The notes under the pieces: generated by a model | What the model saw: only the letters and a program-made list of their open reading frames with translations | The model's database searches: none | Told to the model about the DNA's origin: nothing | Position numbers and translations under genes: made by a program | Part shown: positions 54,585-62,431 of the stretch, in pieces | How positions within the stretch are numbered: the stretch's first letter is position 1 | Layout of the letters: each line of letters begins with the position of its first letter | NCBI RefSeq assembly: GCF_003469205.1 | Contig: NZ_QSIN01000002.1 | Span: 124,001-188,000 of the forward strand | Direction of reading: 5' to 3' | Source of the DNA: Collinsella sp. AM33-4BH | GTDB lineage: Bacteria > Actinomycetota > Coriobacteriia > Coriobacteriales > Coriobacteriaceae | Length of the DNA: 64,000 nt

Positions 54585-54682
54585 CGTACCCAGGCAGCCC
54601 CTCCCCGCGGCCCTCGCGCAGGAACGCGCACACGGCCTTCCCGTCTCTTGCGCCCCTCCCGGAACTGTCCACATCAGTGTAG

Positions 54683-54940
54683 CCAATCCAGTCCGCCAAG
54701 GGCTGCAGCCCGGACAACGCGGCGATGGAGGGCTTCTTCGGCTTGTTCAAGAAGGAGTTCTGGCACGGCAGGGACTGGTCGGACTGGACCCCCGCCCGCT
54801 TCATCGAGGAGCTCGGGGGCTGGATCGGTCGATACAATACGGAGAGGCGCAGCGATGCGCTCGGTGGCCGCACGCCGGCCGAGTTCCGCTCCGCGCTGGG
54901 AAGGGCCGCATAACGGTCCAAGAAATCGTCCGCAGTCCCC
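54683..54940 (+). mobile_element. Truncated IS3-family transposase and right end
   Basis: The frame from about 54683 to 54913 reads QSAKGCSPDNAAMEGFFG, LFKKEFWHGRDW, FIEELGGWIGRYNTERR and RTPAEFR, the C-terminal part of the IS3 OrfB integrase (the DDE core and ending). An in-frame stop lies just upstream at 54680, and the upstream half of orfB and all of orfA are gone. After the stop, TCCAAGAAATCGTCCGCAG resembles the usual right-end sequence of this IS group. It is a dead fragment. Confidence 0.75.
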
Positions 54941-54994
54941 ATTCTTGCCCCTTTGGGACAGCTTCTTGTTGGGGCGTGCCTGCCCCAAACCCTG

Positions 54995-55630
54995 CTAGGA
55001 ACGAGTGCAGCAAACTGGAATTTTAAATTTGTCTTTGCAAATAACCTTTGAACCTTCACCATCAATTACAATTCCCTGACGATTGTTAATTGGGCATAGA
55101 TTCAAATCCGAAAACTCAGTCATTATTTTCTCGGTAACTTTCTTAAATGGTGCTGTAAGATAATGCGGAAGAACATAGAAATCAATCAAATTAAGCCCTG
55201 AATCATCTTCTTGTGAGTAGTCCTCCGGCTTTTCATCCATTTGCTCGATATATTGGATGCTTGGAGCGCATACAATCGCACCTGCCGATTCACCAATCAT
55301 CAGTTTTCCCTTTGCCAATTCTTTCTTCAACAGCTCATCCGTTCCCGTTTTACGGAGCTGGTCTATAAGGAAAAAAGAATTTCCGCCGGTAAAATAGATC
55401 ACATCCGCATCTTCAAAAAGAGACTGTATCGTTGAATAAGCCTCCGTTGAAATATCAATTTCAGTTACGATTGCTCCCAACTTTTTGAATAATTTTCGAG
55501 CCGAGCCGACATAACCGGTGTAGCCTTCACGCAGCGAAGCTGTTGGAATAAATGCGACTTTTTTATTTTCAATTTCTTCCTTTATCAGACTTCCTACACT
55601 TGAAAAGTGAGAACATAAAAACAGTTTCAT
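54995..55630 (-). CDS. S51 family peptidase (dipeptidase E-like)
   Basis: 211 residues from ATG 55630, with AAAGGAG upstream. The nucleophile elbow GESAGAI contains the catalytic Ser of the S51 family. IYFTGGNSFFLIDQLRK precedes it. Such enzymes cleave Asp-X dipeptides or act in cyanophycin-like peptide use. The gene is much lower in GC than its surroundings and has Firmicute-like codon use. It lies directly beside the IS3 fragment, and its last residues (IPVCCTRS) may result from the junction. It was probably acquired by transfer. Confidence 0.85.
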   Translation of the reverse strand: MKLFLCSHFSSVGSLIKEEIENKKVAFIPTASLREGYTGYVGSARKLFKKLGAIVTEIDISTEAYSTIQSLFEDADVIYFTGGNSFFLIDQLRKTGTDELLKKELAKGKLMIGESAGAIVCAPSIQYIEQMDEKPEDYSQEDDSGLNLIDFYVLPHYLTAPFKKVTEKIMTEFSDLNLCPINNRQGIVIDGEGSKVICKDKFKIPVCCTRS

Positions 55631-55734
55631 CAATATTCTCCTTTATATATAAATTCTTATTTGTTGAACTAAGCTGTGTATACCATACTCTCCAATGAAA
55701 GAACGCCCTGATATAGCGAAATTTTGCCGTTTTC

Positions 55735-55865
55735 CTGCGTACGTGCGTACACACTCCACAGGAATTCTAAGGGGCCTGCCCCCCTTAGCACACGGACTTT
55801 GGAACAAAGTCTAGTGTGTTACGCCTTGCCAGAGGTGTACAGGCTCCCGGTACGCACGTACGCAG
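55735..55865. repeat. Perfect 16-bp inverted repeat flanking two nested hairpins
   Basis: CTGCGTACGTGCGTAC (55735-55750) and GTACGCACGTACGCAG (55850-55865) are perfect reverse complements with 99 bases between. Inside are CTAAGGGG/CCCCTTAG (55767-55788) and a hairpin with ACTTTG/CAAAGT around GAA (55796-55810), extended by CACAC/GTGTG. It could be a miniature mobile element, an invertible segment or an RNA structure. Confidence 0.65.
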
Positions 55866-55924
55866 CAATTGCCATCAATGCGCCATATAAGTGGCGATCA
55901 AGTTCGCATAAAGCGACCTTGATC

Positions 55925-56077
55925 CCGTAAAACAAAAGGCAGGATACCATCACCACGATGATACCCTGCCTCTGTTCGTTCCTGTTTATCGTTCCGAGTA
56001 GTCCTTCCGCAGAATTTCCGATAAACAAAAAACGTACCCGAACCCTTTCTCGTAAAGAATCGGGTTCGAGTACGAAC
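55925..56077 (-). ncRNA. Candidate structured RNA of three hairpins (minus strand)
   Basis: Read on the minus strand, the order is: a 13-bp stem (56033-56045 with 56062-56074) that becomes perfect only on this strand through a G-U pair, followed by TTTTTTG; a TGTTTATCG/CGATAAACA stem (56019-56027 with 55983-55991); and AGGCAGG/CCTGCCT (55937-55971), followed by TTTTG and TTTT. The last looks like an intrinsic terminator. The wobble bias and the end signal suggest a transcribed RNA, but no family is recognised and no promoter is evident. Confidence 0.4.
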
Positions 56078-56095
56078 TGAATGCTGGAGCAATAA

Positions 56096-56136
56096 AAAAC
56101 CACCAGAAAGGTGCCTGTCCCCTTTGTGGTGGTTTT
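56096..56136 (-). terminator. Terminator of the dehydrogenase gene, shared repeat unit
   Basis: On the minus strand AAAACCACCA pairs with TGGTGGTTTT, and a TTTTTTATT tract follows. The loop contains AAAGGGGACAGGCACCTTT. The same unit occurs at 63736-63777 in the opposite orientation, so this is a dispersed repeat used as a terminator. Confidence 0.75.
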
Positions 56137-56145
56137 GGGCCAGTC

Positions 56146-57228
56146 CTAGAGCTTGTGGCCGTAGGCGTTGGCGGCCTTGATGGCGGCGGCGAATTTCTCG
56201 TCGGTGAAGGGCTCGGGGTTTCCCTGCTTCCATTCGTTGGTGGCGTGCGCGTACTCGCACAGGGCCGGGATGTCGGCCTCGGAAAGCCCGACCTGCTCAA
56301 GCGTCACAGGCAGGTCCATCTGCTTGTTAAAGGCGGCGTAGCGCTCAAGGTTCTCGGTATCGCCCGTATAGGCAAACAGCACGAGCACGCCCAGGCTCAC
56401 GACCTCGCCGTGCAGATAGGTTCCCTCGCGAGGAATGCTGCACGTCGCATTGTAGAACGCGTGCGCCACGCTCGAGTTGTAGTAGTAATCGTTTTGGTTG
56501 GTCAGGTTGGAGACATAGCCCGTGTTGACTACGATGTCGAGCGCAATCTGCTTGACGGCCTCGCTCGACAGATTCCGGCGCACGTCCTCAAGACCCTGGA
56601 CGCCATAAGTAAACAGCGGCTCGGAGCAGGTGTGCGCGAGTGCCAGGCCAAGACCGGCGGTGTGCTCTAAGTTGCCGGCGCTCGTGGCGTACTCGACTTC
56701 GGGCTGCTTGGACAGGGCATCGCCCACGCCGGCCCAGAAGTACTCCGCCGGAGCCTCGGCGATGATTTTGGGGTTGATGAAGATGTGCGCGGGTCGGTTG
56801 GGGTACGAATAGCCCTCGAGCGAGCCGTCGTCGTTGTAGACAACGGCAATGGCGGTCGCGGCCGAGCAGTTGGAGCAGATCGTCGGTACCGTAAAGACGA
56901 TCTTCTTGAGCTCGATGGCCGCCGTCTTGACGGTGTCGAGCGCTTTGCCGCCGCCGCATGCGATGAGCACATCGGCCTCTCGGCAGGCGGGGGAGTTAAC
57001 AAGCTTGGCGATATTGGCACGCGTGCTGTTGGTGCCGTAGACGCGTGTCTCCAGAATCTCGACGTCGGTGTCCTCCAGTGCCGCTTCGATACTGGGAAGC
57101 GCCGCGGCCAGTGCTCGTTTACCACCGATAATCGCGACCTTGGCCGCTCCGTACTCGGCCAGCGCGCTGGGCAGCTCGTCAAAGCAATCCTCGCCGACGG
57201 TATAGTCGCTCATTCCAATTGTGCGCAT
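56146..57228 (-). CDS. Iron-containing / glycerol dehydrogenase-like enzyme
   Basis: 360 residues. The NAD-binding region reads ADVLIACGGGKALDTVK. The metal site includes GVGDALSKQPE (Asp), HAFYN (His) and TYLHGEVVSLG (His), typical of the GldA subgroup of group III dehydrogenases. The likely substrate is glycerol or another small polyol. No operon partner is seen; the gene stands alone between the hairpin block and the T-box. It may reduce dihydroxyacetone instead. Confidence 0.88.
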   Translation of the reverse strand: MRTIGMSDYTVGEDCFDELPSALAEYGAAKVAIIGGKRALAAALPSIEAALEDTDVEILETRVYGTNSTRANIAKLVNSPACREADVLIACGGGKALDTVKTAAIELKKIVFTVPTICSNCSAATAIAVVYNDDGSLEGYSYPNRPAHIFINPKIIAEAPAEYFWAGVGDALSKQPEVEYATSAGNLEHTAGLGLALAHTCSEPLFTYGVQGLEDVRRNLSSEAVKQIALDIVVNTGYVSNLTNQNDYYYNSSVAHAFYNATCSIPREGTYLHGEVVSLGVLVLFAYTGDTENLERYAAFNKQMDLPVTLEQVGLSEADIPALCEYAHATNEWKQGNPEPFTDEKFAAAIKAANAYGHKL

Positions 57229-57365
57229 AGCAGCCTTCTTTCGTTAGATAAAGTGCTTTCAGGTATTTTGCTCCAAGAGAAGGTCCACGGCCGCGAGAAA
57301 TTTCGAACGTATAAAACCAGTGTTGAGGGTTTTTCGCCGGCGCGGAACGTGCTAGCATACTCCGA

Positions 57366-57680
57366 ATAAGCGTTGATGGGGACGAGTAGTCGGCCGTCCG
57401 CATGCTACAGAGAGCGGGGAGCGCTGAGAACCCGTGCATGCGACCGATGAAAATCACCCCGGAGCTGCGGTCCCAACGGACGTGCCGCGCAGGTTCGTCT
57501 TAGTAGACATCGCCGAGATGGTCGTCGATACAGACCAGCCGAGTAACGGATGCGAGCGCGCGAATACGCGGGCGAGGGCATCTAAGCTGGGTGGTTAAGC
57601 GAAGAGCTTTTACGGGCAGGCTGCTCGTTTTGTGGCGCTTCGTCCCAGCTTGTAGGGACGGGCGCTTTTTTGGTGCCCAG
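57366..57680 (+). promoter_or_regulatory. T-box riboswitch for ileS (isoleucine)
   Basis: Stem I starts near ATGGGGACGAGTAG; the AGAGAGCGGGGAG and GCTGAGAACCCGTGC elements mark the stem I AG-bulge and terminal loop. The specifier loop carries ATC (57453-57455), an Ile codon, in GATGAAAATCACC. The antiterminator holds GGGTGGTTAAGCG (57589-57601), where TGGT can pair with the tRNA 3' end. A terminator, GCGCTTCGTCCC with GGGACGGGCGC (57635-57665) and TTTTTT, follows. Uncharged tRNA-Ile would favour the antiterminator and turn on ileS. The T-box core TTAAGCG differs from the usual ACCGCG. Confidence 0.85.
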
Positions 57681-57714
57681 AGGGCGTGCGCGCCCATGAC
57701 ATGAAAGGGGTACC

Positions 57715-60516
57715 GTGGCAAACGAGTACAAGCAGACGATGAATCTGCCCAAAACCGGATTTCCCATGCGTGCCGGTCTTTCCAAGTCCGAGCCTAAGCG
57801 ACTCAAGGACTGGCAGGACAACAAGGTCTACGAGCAGGTTCTGAAGAAGAACGAGGGTCACAAGAAGTTCGTGCTGCACGACGGTCCTCCGTACGCCAAC
57901 GGCCCGATCCACATCGGCCACGCCATGAACAAGATCTCCAAGGACATTATCAACCGTTACTGGATGATGCAGGGCTGTGAAGTCCCCTATGTCCCCGGTT
58001 GGGACTGCCACGGTCAGCCGATTGAGCACAAGGTCGAGGAGAAGCTCGGCACCGAGAAGTTCAACCAGACCTCCACGGCCAAGATCCGTGAGCTCTGCAA
58101 TGAGTTCGCTGTCGAGAACATCGAGCTCCAGAAGGCCGGCTTCCGTCGTCTGGGCGTGCTCGGCGACTGGGACAACCCGTATCTGACGCTCTATCACCAG
58201 CATGATGCCGCCGACATCGAGGTCTTTAAGGCCATGTTCGATAAGGGCATGATCTATCGCGGCCACAAGCCGGTTCACTGGTGCAAGCACTGCCACACCG
58301 CGCTGGCCGAGGCCGAGATCGAGTACTCCGACGAGACGAGCCCGTCCATTTTCGTGCGCTTTGAGATGACCACCAAGCCCGCCGGCCTCGAGGACTTCGA
58401 CGGCCCGGTCGACTTTATCATCTGGACGACCACGCCGTGGACCATCCCCTCCGACCAGGCAGTTTCCCTCAAGCCTGGCGCCGCCTACGTCGCCGTTGAG
58501 CACGATGGCCGTGCCGAGGTCATGCTCGAGGACCTGGCTCCCAAGTGCTGCGAGGAGTTTGGCTGGGAGTACACCCCGGTCATGGTCGACGGCAAGCCCT
58601 ATGTGGTTCCCGCCGAGACCTTCCACCACATCCACTACAAGCAGCCGATCTTTGACGGTGTCGAGGGCGTGGCGCTGCTGGCCGATTACGTCGGTGTCGA
58701 TGACGGTACCGGTATCGTCCACAACTCGCCCGGCCACGGCGTCGACGACTACTTTGCCTGCCTCAAGGAGGGCATCACCGACATCTGCATGCCGGTCGAT
58801 GACGACGGCAAGTTCTACACCGGTGAGGAGTTTGGCACCGGTGGCCCCTTCAGCGGTATGGATACCGACGAGGCCAACCCGCACATCATCGAGTTCCTGC
58901 GCGAGCGCGGCACCCTGGTCCTCGAGAAGAAGATCACGCACAGCTATCCGCACTGCTGGCGCTGCAAGCATCCGGTGCTCTTCCGTGCTACCGACCAGTG
59001 GTTCGTCTCTATGGACAAGACCGGTTTGCGCGAGCAGGCTGGCAAAGAGGTCCGCGAGAACGTCAAGTGGTATCCGGCCCACGCCGCCAACCGTATCGGC
59101 GCCATGGTCGAGCAGCGTCCCGACTGGTGCATCAGCCGTCAGCGCAACTGGGGCGTGCCTATCCCCAGCTACACCTGCGCCGACTGCGGCGAGAAGGTCA
59201 TGAACGACGCCACGCTCGACGCCGTCATCAAGCTCTTCCACGAGAAGGGCTCCGATGCTTGGTTCACCGACGCTCCCGAGAGCTATCTGGGCGAGGCCTG
59301 CGTCTGCCCCAAGTGCGGCGGCCATCACCTCAAGGCCGATAAGGACATCCTCGACGTGTGGTGGGATTCCGGTGTCTCCTGGAAGGCCGTCTGCGAGTAC
59401 CGTCCCGAGCTGGAGTATCCGGCGGATGTGTACCTCGAGGGTTCCGACCAGCACCGCGGTTGGTTCCAGAGCTCGCTGCTCACCTCGGTGGGCGCCAACG
59501 GCCACGCTCCGTACAAGGCGGTCGTCTCGCAGGGCTTCACGCTCGACGGTCAGGGCCGCAAGATGTCCAAGTCGCTCGGCAACGTCATCGACCCCAACAA
59601 GGTCTGCGACGAGATGGGCGCCGACATCATCCGTCTGTGGGTCGCTTCCGTCGACACCAGCTCCGACGTCTCCATCGACCACGAGATTCTCGCTCGTACG
59701 TCCGATGCCTACCGTCGTTTCCGCAACACGCTGCGCTTCCTGCTCTCCGAGCTCGAGGGCCAGTTTGAGCCCGAGACCGATGGCGTCCCCTTTGCCGACC
59801 TGCTGCCGCTCGACAAGCTCATGGTTGCCCGCCTGACCCAGGTCCAGGCCGAGGTCGACGATGCCTACGCCAGCTACGAGTTCCCGCGCGCCTACCGTGC
59901 GCTCTACGACTTCGTGGTTACCGAGCTTTCCAACGTGTACCTCGACGCCCTGAAGGATCGTCTGTACTGCGACAAGCCCGGCTCGCTCGAGCGCCGCAGC
60001 GCCCAGACCGTGCTGGCCGAGCTCTTCTCGATGCTCATGCGCGACCTGCAGCCGATCCTGTCCTACACGGTCGACGAGGCCATGGCCTATGCGCCTGCCG
60101 GCTGCGTCGATCACCAGAAGTACGCTGCGCTGCTCGATTGGTATAAGTCGCCCATTACGGTCGACGAGGCCAATGAGTTCGAGGGCGTGCTCGAGGCTTC
60201 ACTCGAGCTCCGTAGCGCCGTGACCAAGGCCCTTGAGGACGCCCGCACCGCCGGCACCTTCACCAAGAGCCAGCAGGTCCGCGTCAAGGCGGTCGTTCCC
60301 GCCGAGATGTACGCGCTGCTGACCGGCGACAAGGCCGTCGACCTGGCCGAGTTCTACATCGTCTCCGCTGTTGAACTGACCCAGGGCGAGGAGCTTTCCG
60401 TTGCCATCGAGGCTGCCGAGGGCGAGTGCTGCGACCGTTGCTGGAACTACCGCACCACCGTCGGCGAGTACAACGGCCACGCTCACATTTGCAAGCGCTG
60501 CGCGAATGCCCTTTAA
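57715..60516 (+). CDS. ileS: Isoleucyl-tRNA synthetase
   Basis: 933 residues, GTG start after AAAGGGG. Class I motifs HIGH (PIHIGHAMNK near 64) and KMSKS (GRKMSKSLGN near 619), an editing CP1 domain with TTTPWTIPSDQA and the C-terminal zinc site CCDRCWNYRTT with CKRCANAL. It charges tRNA-Ile. The T-box upstream controls its expression. A terminator follows at 60585. Confidence 0.97.
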   Translation: MANEYKQTMNLPKTGFPMRAGLSKSEPKRLKDWQDNKVYEQVLKKNEGHKKFVLHDGPPYANGPIHIGHAMNKISKDIINRYWMMQGCEVPYVPGWDCHGQPIEHKVEEKLGTEKFNQTSTAKIRELCNEFAVENIELQKAGFRRLGVLGDWDNPYLTLYHQHDAADIEVFKAMFDKGMIYRGHKPVHWCKHCHTALAEAEIEYSDETSPSIFVRFEMTTKPAGLEDFDGPVDFIIWTTTPWTIPSDQAVSLKPGAAYVAVEHDGRAEVMLEDLAPKCCEEFGWEYTPVMVDGKPYVVPAETFHHIHYKQPIFDGVEGVALLADYVGVDDGTGIVHNSPGHGVDDYFACLKEGITDICMPVDDDGKFYTGEEFGTGGPFSGMDTDEANPHIIEFLRERGTLVLEKKITHSYPHCWRCKHPVLFRATDQWFVSMDKTGLREQAGKEVRENVKWYPAHAANRIGAMVEQRPDWCISRQRNWGVPIPSYTCADCGEKVMNDATLDAVIKLFHEKGSDAWFTDAPESYLGEACVCPKCGGHHLKADKDILDVWWDSGVSWKAVCEYRPELEYPADVYLEGSDQHRGWFQSSLLTSVGANGHAPYKAVVSQGFTLDGQGRKMSKSLGNVIDPNKVCDEMGADIIRLWVASVDTSSDVSIDHEILARTSDAYRRFRNTLRFLLSELEGQFEPETDGVPFADLLPLDKLMVARLTQVQAEVDDAYASYEFPRAYRALYDFVVTELSNVYLDALKDRLYCDKPGSLERRSAQTVLAELFSMLMRDLQPILSYTVDEAMAYAPAGCVDHQKYAALLDWYKSPITVDEANEFEGVLEASLELRSAVTKALEDARTAGTFTKSQQVRVKAVVPAEMYALLTGDKAVDLAEFYIVSAVELTQGEELSVAIEAAEGECCDRCWNYRTTVGEYNGHAHICKRCANAL

Positions 60517-60584
60517 GGCACGGTAACTCGGCATTTTAGTTATAGGGAGAATTAAGGCGCCTTCGGCCCATTTGCTCCGCTGAA

Positions 60585-60625
60585 GAAAAGCGACATTCCG
60601 TTATCCGGATTGCCGCTTTCTTTTA
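60585..60625 (+). terminator. Intrinsic terminator of ileS
   Basis: AGAAAAGCG and CGCTTTCT pair, with TCCG/CGGA inside, then TTTT. Well placed 70 bases after the stop and before lspA. Confidence 0.7.
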
Positions 60626-60736
60626 TGCTGGTTATTTATCTGACGTTAGCGAATGTGTCGTGCGCTCTGCGTGTGGCAATATAAGATGGTTATTTGCGTT
60701 AAACGGAATTTGATTATCTGAGGGTAGGGGATTTCT

Positions 60737-61336
60737 TTGGGTCGTGGTGCGGATATGACGCCGCCTTTGCGTTGGCGGTTGGGTGTTGCTGGTGGGGTGG
60801 CGCTCGTTGTGCTGCTTGTTGACCAGCTGACCAAGCTCGCTGTTCGTGCCGTGGGCGACGCCTTGCATGTGACCGTCATCCCCGGTGTTATCGACTTTAT
60901 GTTTGTCCGCAATATCGGTGCTGCCTTTAGCATGGGCGAGGGGCATGGCATTGCGTTTGCCGTGCTGGCGTTGGCGGTCATTATCGCTATTGCCGTGTAC
61001 CTCGTTCGTGCACCTCAGCTCGCCCATCTTGAGGTTGTGGGCATGGCGATGGTTGCGGGCGGTGCTATCGGCAATGCTATCGATCGTTTGGCCTTTGGTT
61101 TCGTGACCGATTTTATTGCCACCACCTTCATTGATTTCCCTGTCTTTAACGTTGCCGATATCGGTATTACGGTCGGTGTCGTGCTGGCGCTCATCGGCTA
61201 CATGTTCTTGAGCCCTGCCTCTCGTGAGGTCGATGCGACTGCCGAGCTCAACGCCCGTGACGAGGCCCGGGCCAAACGTAAGGCCAAGCAGCGTGGGGAG
61301 CGTGCCCGCAAGATTCGCGAAAGGAATGAGCGCTAA
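60737..61336 (+). CDS. lspA: Lipoprotein signal peptidase (signal peptidase II)
   Basis: 199 residues from TTG 60737 (AGGGG nearby); ATG 60755 is the alternative. Four membrane segments. The catalytic Asp pair lies in GNAIDR and FNVADIGI, with DQLTKLAVR near the N-terminus. It removes signal peptides from diacylglyceryl prolipoproteins. The C-terminal 30 residues are unusually long and basic (RAKRKAKQRGERARKIRERNER). It overlaps rluD by one base, a common lspA-rluD pair. Confidence 0.9.
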   Translation: MGRGADMTPPLRWRLGVAGGVALVVLLVDQLTKLAVRAVGDALHVTVIPGVIDFMFVRNIGAAFSMGEGHGIAFAVLALAVIIAIAVYLVRAPQLAHLEVVGMAMVAGGAIGNAIDRLAFGFVTDFIATTFIDFPVFNVADIGITVGVVLALIGYMFLSPASREVDATAELNARDEARAKRKAKQRGERARKIRERNER

Positions 61337-62349
61337 TGGCCGACATCCATATCCTTGTTGCCGACGATGCCGCTGGCCAGCGTCTCGACGCCTATCTGGG
61401 CGCCAACGACGGCTGCCCTACGCGCTCTGCCTGCGCACATCTGATTGAGGGTGGGGCCGTAGTGGTCAATGGCGAGACCTGCCTGTCCAAAAAGTACGCC
61501 GTGCGAGCCGGTGACCGTATTTCGGTTGATTTGCCCGAGCCGCACGATCCCGCCGACGTGATCCCCGAGGCCATCCCGCTCGACATTCGCTATGAGGACG
61601 ACTACCTCATCGTGCTCTCCAAGCAGCGCGGCCTGGTGTGCCATCCTGCGCATGGTCATGAGAGCGGTACGCTCGCGAATGCGCTGGTCTATCACTGCGG
61701 TATCGACCATCTGGGCACCGTGCAGGGCGAGGACCGCCCCGGTATCGTACATCGTTTGGATCGCGATACCTCGGGTCTTATGCTTGCGGCAAAGGACGAC
61801 GATACCCAGCGCGCGCTCCAAAATCTTATCCGTACGCGCACGCTCGACCGCCGCTACATTACGCTCGTTCACGGTCATATCGCCATGGATGAGGGCACCA
61901 TTAACACCGGCATTGCCCGTTCTACACGTGACCGTGTCAAGATGGCGGTTTCCGATGATCCTTTTGCGCGCCAGGCCATCACGACCTTTAAGGTCCTTGA
62001 GCGCTTTGATTCCACGCGCTTTGATGACGGCTATACGCTCGTTGAGTGTCACCTGTTTACCGGTCGCACGCATCAGATTCGCGTGCACATGCGCCATATC
62101 AACCACGCCTGCGTGGGCGATCCGCTCTACGGTAAGTGCGATGCGCGTGCCGATCAGGGTCTGACCAGGCAATTCCTCCATTCCTGGCGCGTGGCGTTCG
62201 ATCATCCCGTGACGGGAGAGCGCATTGAGTGCCGCGACGAGCTGCCGTGGGATCTCGCTGCCGTCCTCGACGACTTAGCCCCGCGTTCGCTTGGTCGCAC
62301 TACTGCCGGCGACGAAATCGTACCGCAGCTCGGTCTGCTCGAAGCCTAG
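61336..62349 (+). CDS. rluD: 23S rRNA pseudouridine synthase (RluD family)
   Basis: 337 residues. An N-terminal S4 domain is followed by the RluA/RluD catalytic motif IVHRLDRDTSGLML, with the catalytic Asp, and a VECHLFTGRTHQIRVHM block near the end. It modifies uridines in 23S rRNA helix 69 if it is a true RluD; other RluA family substrates are possible. It is cotranscribed with lspA. Confidence 0.9.
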   Translation: MADIHILVADDAAGQRLDAYLGANDGCPTRSACAHLIEGGAVVVNGETCLSKKYAVRAGDRISVDLPEPHDPADVIPEAIPLDIRYEDDYLIVLSKQRGLVCHPAHGHESGTLANALVYHCGIDHLGTVQGEDRPGIVHRLDRDTSGLMLAAKDDDTQRALQNLIRTRTLDRRYITLVHGHIAMDEGTINTGIARSTRDRVKMAVSDDPFARQAITTFKVLERFDSTRFDDGYTLVECHLFTGRTHQIRVHMRHINHACVGDPLYGKCDARADQGLTRQFLHSWRVAFDHPVTGERIECRDELPWDLAAVLDDLAPRSLGRTTAGDEIVPQLGLLEA

Positions 62350-62431
62350 CCAGTATTAGGTGGTTTCTTGAACTCGGTAAGCCTGCGGTAAGATATACGG
62401 TTGTTTACGTAACGCGTTCCTGGGAGCCTGC

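Larger units (their letters stand above)
55634..56145. other. Gene-poor intergenic block with several hairpins
   Basis: No credible gene is present. The block holds a 16-bp inverted-repeat pair with two nested hairpins (55735-55865), and a set of three minus-strand hairpins (55937-56074), described separately, then a terminator of the dehydrogenase gene (56096-56136). The AT-rich start (55640-55720) probably holds the promoter of the S51 peptidase gene. Composition is mixed, consistent with insertion of foreign DNA. Confidence 0.55.

Noticed and set aside
55819..56103. 94-codon minus-strand open frame in the hairpin block
   Set aside because: It runs through three hairpins, has no ribosome-binding site and no motif.
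57610..60114. 834-codon minus-strand open frame opposite ileS
   Set aside because: Antisense shadow of ileS, which has full class I motifs and a T-box.
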